Part shown: in pieces, positions 6,336 through 15,200 of the stretch
Layout: each line of letters starts with the position of its first letter
Position numbering within the stretch: the first letter of the stretch is position 1
Origin: a virus
Strand: one strand, 5' to 3'
IMG/VR virus record: IMGVR_UViG_3300028840_001395
Span: 1-64,000 of that record
DNA length: 64,000 nucleotides
Translations under genes and position numbers: made by a program
Notes under the pieces: model-generated
Told to the model about the DNA's origin: nothing
The model's database searches: none
What the model saw: only the letters and a program-made list of their open reading frames with translations

Positions 6336-7950
6336 GGTCTCCTCCTTGAGCTTCCCTTGACCCTCCCGAGGCCCTTCCCCTGGAGAGCAACTTGCTTAGA
6401 CGAAGAATAGTCTTGGATTCAGAAAGCGACGGCTCACGACCCATCGCGGTCGCACAGGCGCTCCTGAAATCCTCGACGGTGCGGTACTTGGTGTGGCGGC
6501 CAACTTCGAGGGCCACCCTGTAGATCGGAACGGGCACCTGGATGCCCGCACGAGCGTTGAACGAAGCCACGGCCTCCAGAAGCTCCACATCAGACCTCGC
6601 GGTCTTGGCCAGAGCATCCAGGCCAGCCAGGTAAGCCCGGCGGATTCTGGTGTTGGCCTCCTTGACCACGTTGTCATTGGGGGCCATCGAGGAATCTTCC
6701 AGGGCTTCGTCCACCGTGTCCTGGCGGAGCTTGTCCTTGATACGGGTCTTCACCCGGTCGAGAACGAACTGCTCCAGCTCCTGCTCGACATCTTCGAGCG
6801 GGGCCTTCGGTTCCTCCGCCTCGTCACCACCCTCATCTTCACCACCCTCGTCCTCGTCCATCCAGCCCGAGAGGAAGCCGTTGGCCTGGATCGGGTCGGT
6901 GATGGTGAACTTCTGACGGGCGGGGGTCTCGAACGTGGTTGAGATGATATCGGCACCCTTGGATGCCTGGCTGGCAAGCTGGGCGTCGCTCTGGGCCACT
7001 CGATCAGGAATGACAGCATCCGAGAATCGAGTGGGGACGACGCCTTCGGCCAGGTTGGCAGCCTTGAGCTGAGCGTCCGGCGACCACTCGGGCGGCGGAC
7101 TGGCCAGAACCTTGGCTGCCCGGCTGGTGATCTCCGGCGTCGGCTCCAAGATGTTTCGCATGACCGCGCCCGTGAAGGCCGGGACACCGACCCAGGAACC
7201 CTCCACGAACATCACGCCGCCCGTGGGGTCGAGATCCTGGTGCCCACACAGCTCCGCGATGAGGTGGCGTCCGCCCTGCTCATCGAAGAAGGTGTTGCCC
7301 TTCATATACTTGATATGAGGGCACATCTCGGTTTCGTCGGCTGCCCAGTGACCACACTTGGTGCAGATGGTGCCATCGACGGTGCAGCCCATTGACAGGG
7401 TGCCCATCTTGCCGTTCTCGATGGCCTTGATCAGCTCGGTGTGCTTGCGGTCGGTGGCGATGAGGATATCCACGTAGATCGAGTCCCCGATGTCGCGTGC
7501 GACGGCATCGATGATGCGACCCTTGGACAGCTCCTCGACCTGGACGTGCTCCACGAAGTTGTGGGCACCCACGAACGTCGGGTACGCCTTGGCCAGAACA
7601 TCACGGTTCCAGGCGTCCTTGTTGTTGTTGATGTACTTCTGGGTGCCCGGCGTGATGCGGAAATCCGGGTAGCGCAGATCCACCTTGAACCCATCCACGA
7701 CCTGGGAGCCCCTCTTGGTTCCCGGCGGAGTCACCGAGTCCACGGAGGCGATGATGGTGGCGTGGGTCAGGAGGAAGTCCTTGGGGCTGAAGGGCTTGGA
7801 GAAGAACTCGGAAGCCCGCTCGATGAGGTTGTCCTTCAACCCCTCTGCGGCGATCTTGGTGCCCTTCCCGGCGACCCGGATGTTCGCCCACTGGGTCTTG
7901 CTCACCGAAGGGTGAACCAGATGGGCGTCAGCGGTCTTGGGCATCGCCAT
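6322..7950 (-). CDS. Putative prohead (capsid maturation) protease with zinc-ribbon insert
   Basis: The 542-aa protein probably processes head proteins during capsid maturation. Residues ~50-260 carry a conserved-looking core: HATIIASVDSV, then DLRYPDFRITPGTQKYINNN, PTFVGAHNFVEHVQ, LSKGRIIDAVARD, VDILIATDRKHTELIKAI and KMGTLSMGCTVDG. The core His (GAHNF) and Ser (TLSMG) are candidates for the catalytic pair of phage serine prohead proteases. A zinc ribbon (CTKCGHWAADETEMCPH) is inserted straight after the Ser motif. The C-terminal third is acidic then helical, perhaps its own scaffold-like part. The start is taken at ATG 7950, overlapping the upstream stop as TGATG; an upstream extension in this frame is unlike coding sequence. 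Order portal, protease, scaffold, capsid supports the call; family membership is not certain. Confidence 0.65.
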   Translation of the reverse strand: MAMPKTADAHLVHPSVSKTQWANIRVAGKGTKIAAEGLKDNLIERASEFFSKPFSPKDFLLTHATIIASVDSVTPPGTKRGSQVVDGFKVDLRYPDFRITPGTQKYINNNKDAWNRDVLAKAYPTFVGAHNFVEHVQVEELSKGRIIDAVARDIGDSIYVDILIATDRKHTELIKAIENGKMGTLSMGCTVDGTICTKCGHWAADETEMCPHIKYMKGNTFFDEQGGRHLIAELCGHQDLDPTGGVMFVEGSWVGVPAFTGAVMRNILEPTPEITSRAAKVLASPPPEWSPDAQLKAANLAEGVVPTRFSDAVIPDRVAQSDAQLASQASKGADIISTTFETPARQKFTITDPIQANGFLSGWMDEDEGGEDEGGDEAEEPKAPLEDVEQELEQFVLDRVKTRIKDKLRQDTVDEALEDSSMAPNDNVVKEANTRIRRAYLAGLDALAKTARSDVELLEAVASFNARAGIQVPVPIYRVALEVGRHTKYRTVEDFRSACATAMGREPSLSESKTILRLSKLLSRGRASGGSREAQGGDHEQA

Positions 7951-8549
7951 CAGAGCGCCTCCAGCAGATCGGGGTCGGGCTGGAACTCCACGTAGGACGG
8001 ATCTCCCAGAATGTCCTCCCGCTTGATGAGGAACAGGCAGTTCCCGCATCCCAGCAGGGGGACACTCTGTCCGCTGCGCCGCTTGTAGATGGCCTTCCTC
8101 AGTGCCTCCTGCTTGCACTTGGGGCACAGGTAGCTGCCGGAGTCCAACTCCCCCTGCGTCGCCTTGTACTGCCGGTCGGCAGAAGCCCAGTAGATGGCCT
8201 TCTTGACGAAGGCTCGGGCCACCCGCTCACGGGTGTTGTGGTCAGACGAAGTGTGGGGGAGCTTGTCGGGGCCACCAGGGACATCCACCGTACCTGCTCC
8301 ACCGGGGATGTTGTCGTCCCCGACCTCGGGGGGCTGGTAGTCCTTGGACTCATACCGCTGGAGATCCTCGACAGCCATACGGGCGGAACCTGTGGAGAAC
8401 TCCACATCCACCATGCCGATTGCAGGCCAGACGGCCTGCACTCTCCCGCTCTGGGCCGCGTGCTCCAGGATGGGATACACGATGTCCCCGACCTGGAACT
8501 CCTTGGCCCGGCGCTGGTAATCGACGTATGCCTGCTTGGTCTTCGGCAC
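7950..8549 (-). CDS. Hypothetical protein with SH3/KOW-like N-terminus and C-terminal zinc ribbon
   Basis: 199 aa in two parts. Residues ~15-70 (FQVGDIVYPILEHAAQSGRV, VWPAIGMVDVEFSTGSARMA) read as a small beta-barrel of SH3/KOW type. After a Gly/Pro linker and a helix (RERVARAFVKKAIYWASADR), the C-terminus has a four-Cys zinc ribbon: CPKCKQEALRKAIYKR, then CGNC. It is coupled to the protease gene. A nucleic-acid-binding or head-assembly role is possible but unproven. The REVA-type helix RERVARAFVKKA resembles the short basic tag found in neighbouring virion-cluster proteins. Confidence 0.7.
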   Translation of the reverse strand: MPKTKQAYVDYQRRAKEFQVGDIVYPILEHAAQSGRVQAVWPAIGMVDVEFSTGSARMAVEDLQRYESKDYQPPEVGDDNIPGGAGTVDVPGGPDKLPHTSSDHNTRERVARAFVKKAIYWASADRQYKATQGELDSGSYLCPKCKQEALRKAIYKRRSGQSVPLLGCGNCLFLIKREDILGDPSYVEFQPDPDLLEAL

Positions 8550-8567
8550 GAGTATCTCCGAAGGCTG

Positions 8568-9269
8568 CTACGCGGTCAGGACGTAGCCGTGGGAGGCCTT
8601 CTTCTCCTTGGCCTCCTCTTCCTTCTCTTCCTGCATGGACTTGGCGGCCTCCTCCTCGGAGTCGTCGGCGGCCTTCTTCTTGCCGCCTTCCTTCTCGTCG
8701 CCGTCGTCCTTGTCCTTGGCCTCTTCCTTCTTCTTCTCGATGTTCTTCAGGAACTCGGGAGGAAGATCCTTCTTGGCCTGGCGAACGACGGTCGCGGCGA
8801 GGTTGAGCGCCTTCTCGACCTGGGCTGCGGCCTCCTTGGGGAGGTCACCCTCACCGATGGCGGCAGCGAGGCCACCGAGGGCAGCCTGGACGCCGGGGCG
8901 CGGGGCCTGGGGATCGGTCGTGATGCGGTCGGGGCCGATCTCGCCGCCCTGCTGCTTCTCGCGCAGCTCGCGGTTCTCCTGCTGCGAGAACTCGCCCTTC
9001 ATGTAGGCCTCATCCGGCTCGTCCTCCAAGGGACCGGCCTTCTCACGCCCGATGTCGTCGGGGTCGAAGCCCTGCTCCTTGACGACATCATCGCCGGTCA
9101 GTGCGACCTTCTCCAGATGATCGGAGAGCATGTCACACCGCAGCGAGAAATCGTGAGCGATCCGCTTCTCGACCCCGAGGGTCTGGAAGTCCACCTCGAA
9201 CAGGTTGGCGAGCCGATCCAGGTCCGCTGTCACGGCCTGTGCGCCCTTCTTGGTCAGCTTCTGGGTCAT
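8568..9269 (-). CDS. Hypothetical charged helical protein in the head cluster
   Basis: 233 aa, mostly helical and highly charged. The N-terminal ~60 residues (TADLDRLANLFEVDFQTLGV, IAHDFSLRCDMLSDHLEKVA) could be a folded helical bundle. A Gln/Arg/Pro linker follows, then an Ala-rich helix. The final 70 residues are Lys/Glu repeats resembling the C-terminal third of the EF-hand scaffold-like protein (both contain EKEGGKKKA). That shared segment suggests relatedness or a common partner in the prohead. The start ATG 9269 overlaps the giant protein's stop as ATGA; an earlier in-frame start would overlap more and lacks a better ribosome site. Confidence 0.7.
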   Translation of the reverse strand: MTQKLTKKGAQAVTADLDRLANLFEVDFQTLGVEKRIAHDFSLRCDMLSDHLEKVALTGDDVVKEQGFDPDDIGREKAGPLEDEPDEAYMKGEFSQQENRELREKQQGGEIGPDRITTDPQAPRPGVQAALGGLAAAIGEGDLPKEAAAQVEKALNLAATVVRQAKKDLPPEFLKNIEKKKEEAKDKDDGDEKEGGKKKAADDSEEEAAKSMQEEKEEEAKEKKASHGYVLTA

Positions 9270-12200
9270 CGTCTGGTTCCTCCTCCGAGTTCCATCCGTG
9301 GAAGCTCTGCTTGGGCACACACTTGCCCTTCGCTTATAAGGTTCCACGTATAGAAAGAAGATTGAAAAACTTTGGGCGAAGATGCGAAACTTTGAGCCTC
9401 TTTGCCCTGCGACTTGTACTTCTTGTCGAGATTCCCGATGTCCTGTTCCTCGACCGTATCTCGAATTTGTGCCCCCGTCAGAGAGTCCGGAGCAGGTTCA
9501 CCTATGATCTCACGGGCAATATCCTGGGCAATCTCGACCTGCTGGACACGAGCCTTGTTCGAGACTTCGTTGCACTTATTGATCTTTTCCGGGTCACCCT
9601 CGGCATCTGCCAGGCACTTCATCAGCTCCTTCTGGATCTGGGCGAACCGCTTATCGTTCCGCAGCGCCCCCTGGGCCGACTTGACCTTTTCGTCAACCTC
9701 ATCCTGGTCGTCGGTGCCATTCTCCCCCTTCCGGGCCGTCTCGGTCAGGAAAGCGTGGATCGTGGTCATCCCGTCCAAGTGGAGGTCTTTCAGCATATCG
9801 GTCAGAACCTTGGCGGACTGCTTGTCCTCGTCCTCATCCGAGGAAGCCTTCTCCTTGATCACCTTGATCATGTCCTTGTAGGGGCCGTTTTCACCCCCTA
9901 CCAAGGAGTACAGCTCATCGTCGGACACCTCTGACATCACCCCCTGTACAAGTTCCCGGCCAGCCGGGCTGTGGAACTCATCCGTGGACATCCCGACGAG
10001 CTTCATCGCCTCGCCCTTCTTGTGAAGGGCCTTGACCAGGGCCTTCATCTCATCGGCGGGTTCCTCCCGGAGGGGGGATATCTTCTCGTCGTTGACCAGG
10101 GCGGCCATCGCCAGGCCATTGGCGATGTTCTGTAGCTCCGCGAACTTGTTCTCATCATCCGTATCTTCGAGCAGCTTCTCCATCTGGGCGATGGCAGCCC
10201 CTCGAAGTTCGGGGGTCATCTTGGAGTACTCCTGGAACGCCTGCTCGGTACGCTGGCGGAGAGCATCCGCGTCCTTGGGCTGGTCGTTGACCTTGGTGCC
10301 TCCAACCAGGGTGGGGTTGGAAACAACCTTCCTGGCCAGCGTCTTGGCAGCGAGGGCCTTGGCGCTGTCCCGGAGGTTCATCCCCTGGCCGAAAGTGTCC
10401 TTCTTCAGCGCCTTGGTGGCCTCTGCGATGGTCTTGTCGGAGAGAGCGTCCCCAGAGAACACGCCCGTCTTGAGCTTCTCAAGCTCATCGGCGTAGGCCA
10501 TGAGGATGGCCCGCTTGTCCTCGTCGCTCTCGACACCCTTGAGTTCCGCCGCGAAGTTGGTATCCCCGACCTGGCGGGCCACGTTGTCGATCTTGTCGAT
10601 GTCCGCCTGGAGCTTCTTCTTCTCGGCCTCGGCCTTCCGCTGCTCAGCCTCTTCCTCAAGGCGCTGCGCCTTCTGGGCGAGGGTTTCTTCCTCAACCTCG
10701 GTCTTCTCATCGGGTGTCAGAGGCTCTCCCTTGGCCTTCTCGGCATCAGAGAGAGCCTTGGACTTCTCAGCCAGGCTGAGACTGACTTCCTCATCCCCCT
10801 TGCCCTTTTCGGCATTCCTCTCATCTGCATCGTCAGGATCGAGCTTGCCCGCAGCCATCGCAGCGGCATTCGCCTCATTCTTGGCGTGGCTATACTCGCC
10901 ATCGGGGAGTCGGAGCCCCCACTCGCCGTTCTCCTTCTGCCAGTAGTCGCCGGGCTTCTTATCCTTGCTGTCCTCGGGAACCTTCCCGGCCAGCCGGTCG
11001 AGCCAGCGCATGGCAACCCGCTTGTAGTTGAGGGAGAGATCCTCGTCTGTGTCCGCCGTGCCGCCCTCGGTGTCCTCATCCCCCATGTCCACCCGCTTCT
11101 TCTTCAGATCCTTGCGGGGTGGCTTGAACTTCGGAGCGGGCTTGACGAGATCCTCGACAGCCTCATCTTCCTTCTCGGCGTGGGTCTTGGTGGCGCGGCG
11201 CGTCATGTAGGTGTGGCCCGGACCCTTGCCCGTCTCCACGAAGCCTCGCTGCTTGAGCATCCTCACGGCATGGGGATTCACGGCATCGAGGCAGAACTTG
11301 ATGTCTGGGAACGGATCGGTCAGGTCATCGTAGTTGCTGATGGCGATGTCCATCAGCTTGCTGCCCAACGCCTTGCGCTGCCAGGCGGGGTCCACCACGA
11401 TGTCGAACTCGTAGCACTCCCGGTCACCAGAATCCGACGAGTCGAACAGAGCTGCCACAAGCTGTCCGTCAACCTCGTATCCGGCTACCCAGTCCTGGTG
11501 AGACAGGACACGGATGCCTACCCGCTGTGCGAGATCCCACGGGTCGGAGCCACGAGGGATGCGCCAGACGAGCTTCGGGGATCCTGCGGTGAGGATGTCC
11601 TCGAACTCCTGGCGGTAGCGGTCGATGATCTCGATGACCTCTGCGAAGCCACCCCCTGCAGCCTGCTTGTCCAGCTTGGTCTTGACCTGGCCCGTCGCCA
11701 GGAAGGTGTCTTCGAGGCCCGGAACGAGATACTGGCTCTTGAGGGTCGAAGGCTCGTGGCCGACCTCCTTGGCGGTCTCTTCCAGAGCCTTCTTGAACTC
11801 CTCCTTGAACTTCTTCTCGCGTTCCTTCTTGTCGTCCGGGGCTGGGTTGCCCTTGTTCCGGATGGCCTTGAGCTTGTTCTGCATCACCCGGTTGGCGTGC
11901 AGCCCCCGGATGTCCTTGGCCGTGATATCCATCGGCTTGAGGTAGTCGTTGACCGTGGTGGAATCGACCTTCACGTCGTCCACCTCGAACACCGGATCGG
12001 TGCCGGACTTGTCCTTGACGGCCTCCCGCAAGACCCGGACGATATCCGGGTCACGGGTCTCCTTCTTCTGGCTCACCCCGGACTTGCCGACGTACTTGAT
12101 CGTGGCCTTGTCCTTACCCACCGTGACGTGCTTGGCCTGCCAGCCGGTGACACCGAAGTGACCTTCCTTGGCCGAGTCGGGGTTGCCCACGCGCTCGTAG

Positions 12201-15200
12201 GTGTCATTGATGAGACCCACAGCCAACGCCGTGAGACGGGTCTTGAGGTCGTCAGAGGACAGATCCTTCTTGACCTTCTTCTGGAGGTCACCGAGCTTCC
12301 CACGGAGCTTCTCGACCCGCTTGGCCTTCTCCCGGTTCCGATGCTGAACCTGGCCTTCCGAATACTCGTAGACTGTGGTGGTGCCCTTGCCGTCCGCCTT
12401 GGGCACTTCCTTCTTCTTCTGGTACTTGGCGGCTACTCGCTCCGCCGGAGTCGCGTTCGGGTGAAGCTCCCGCCACCGCTCGTAGGGAGTCACATTGTCG
12501 CAGTCCGTGGACTCCTCACCGTAGGGGGACTCGATCTCGATGTCCCCGACGCACTCATCGGTCGTCTCCAGAACCTCGGCCCAGACGTACTCGGGCTCGC
12601 CGGTCATCGGCCCGAACACGGCACGCTCACCTTCCTCGAAGGCTTCGCCGTCAGCGGCCATGCGGGAGGCGAAGCGGTCAGCCACGTTCTCGACCAGCGG
12701 GGCGTCGCTGATGAGGAGAGGCACCGAATCCTCGGGGATGACCCAAGAGCCGATCTCCTTGCCATCCTCATCATCGAGTTTCAACTCGGTGTACTTGACG
12801 TTAGCTGCAGCCCGCTTCTTGCGAGGTCTCTTACGGGGTTTCTTGCGGGGCTTCGGCTTGGGCTTGTCCTCGTCGCCTCCGCTTCCCCAGATGCGCTCGA
12901 AGTCCTCCAGATGCTCTTCGGGCAGCTTCTTCATCACGGCCAGCGCAGAGGCATCGCAGAAGTGCTCCTGGGGATGGGTCGATGAGTAGGGCGTCGGGTA
13001 GTTCTTGTTCGCCCGTGCTGACCGGAGCAGCACCTTGCGGATCTCATGAATGGGGATGGGGAGCACCCTGTCCTGGTTCGGAACCTGGAACCAGTAGTTT
13101 TGGTCGTCCATCTTCTCCACGAAGAACGGCCCCTTGATGCGGCGCATCCTGATGGGAAGCTCATCACCCACACCCGGCATCTCGATCTCGGGGGTCTTCT
13201 GACCCACCCGGATGTGGTGCATCTCCCACTCACGCTGGGCCTTCTTGTCCCCGAACTTCTGCCACCACCGATGCGACAATTCGTGGATGATGTTGTGAAC
13301 CACATCCATGTTGAACCGGGCGAAAGGCCGGATATACATGTCGTCCCGCTTGCCGTTGTACCAGGCCATTGTCTTGGCTTGCTGTAGCTGCGGGACGATG
13401 AACACGTCGCCGTAGAGGGTCTTCTTCAGAGTCGCCGGAACCTTGGCTGCCCGGATGAGCTTCGCGGCCTTGTTGATCGTCTTCTTGACGTTCTCCAGCT
13501 TCTTGCCCGTCAACCCCATCGTGTTGTGAACCATGAACGGGCCGAGCTTGAACTTCTCCTCCGTCCCCTCCACCTTGTCGCGCCAGTGCTGGGTCGCGTT
13601 GAGGAAGTCGATGTGCCGCTGGGTCTTCTCCATCCACGGCCCGAACTTGATCGGCATCCGGCGGGCGGACATGAAGTGCCGGGCCGCCAATTCCAGACCC
13701 TTGTGCTTCTTCGCTGGGACGTGCTTCAGGTCGAGCACGCCTTGGGCCACATTCCGGCCATGAACGACGAGCCAACCCCAGGGATTCTTGAGTTGCCTCT
13801 TGATATGGCGATTCTGGAGGGCCTCGGGAGGCACCTGGCGAAGAACGTCTTTCAGGGCCTTCCAGAGTCCCATCAACTCCTGATAGGAATTGGCCAGGTC
13901 TGCGGGGGTTGTGAGCGTCGCCTGCTTCTGGTATCGGAGGGCTACCCGCTCGGCAGATGCCTGCTTCTCCTCGGGCCACGGCTCGGGAGCCGGGCGGATC
14001 TTGAACAGCTTGAGTTCCTTGTTCTGCTTCCGGCCCTTGGGGTAGGGCTCGACCGTGACCACCACATCGCCTTTCGAGTCGGTCTTGAAGCCCTTGATCT
14101 TGCCCTTCTTGTTCTTGTACTTGCCGTAGAGAACCGAGTCTCCGATGTTCAGCTTGAATGTGGCTGCGATCTTCCCACCCTGCACCTCCGAGGGCACCTG
14201 GTAGTAGACGATATCGTCCTCATCGCGCACGTTCAGCCGGTGCGGGGTCTTCTTGAGCATCGAGACCCCCTTCTCGAAGGGAATCATCTTGGCGTTCTTC
14301 AGCACCACATCCCTGTTCCAGACCACCTCCTCGGGATACCCATACTTGGGCACCGTGGGAGTCTGGAACGTGATGGCAACGAGCTTCTCGCCCATCTCGG
14401 GCTTGATGTGCGTGGTCTGCACTCTGGGAACGAAGTGCCCCCAGCGGGACGACACGGCGGTCACGTTGTCCGTCCCGAACTTCTTGTATGGGGGCCTCAT
14501 CTTGAGCTTGCCGTCAGCCAGAATCAGGCGTGCCCGGCGGTTGGTCGTGAAGTGGACGAACGCATCGTCCTTCACGTCCATCAGGTAGTGGGTGTGCTGG
14601 TCTTGAATCGGCGTTCCCAGCCACACCATCCACTCGGGATGAGCCTCGGGAGCCCCTCGGAGGGCCATCTTCGTTCGCCCCCACTCACTGGCATCATCGA
14701 ACATCACAATGAACTCAGGCTGACCGCGAAGTGCCCCCGTGCGCCCCCCGCCCAGCGCCTGACGCACCTTCTTCTCCAGACGACGTGGATTGGCAGCCAG
14801 CACAGGGTCAATCAGGAGAGCCTGGCGGGCGGCCTCGGTGATCTTCTGGAACTCCTTGCCCGTCAGTCCGAACTCCGAAGCGAGTGCCCTCATGTCCATG
14901 ACCTTGCCCGGCTGGGCCAGGACAGCAACGAAGGCATCGGACTCATCGGCGCTCATCTGGACGGTGATCTCGCGGACACGCTGCCGCTGCCGGGCATCGA
15001 GGAACCCCAAACGCTTCCCGGTGGGCATACCCAAGTCCATCAGGTCGAACAAGGTCGCCAGGTCAGCCTTCTTCTCGGCCCAGTTGCCCAGTGCCGAGGC
15101 GAAGCCCTTGTCCTTGCGGGCGATGTCCTTGACCACATCGAGGAGACCCAGGCGCTTCATCTCCAGCAGGGCCTTCTTGCCCACTCCGCCCTCATAGAAC

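Noticed and set aside
4677-6410. A leucine/valine-rich 577-codon plus-strand frame that looks like a multi-span membrane protein
   Set aside because: It is the antisense of the Asp/Glu-rich scaffold-like gene: GAG and GAC codons read backwards give Leu and Val. The minus strand carries EF-hands and proper gene spacing.
9340-9400. GAAACTTT-like strings near the end of the giant gene as further copies of the leader repeat
   Set aside because: They lie in coding sequence (QSFASSPKVFQSS) with different spacing, so chance is the simpler reading.
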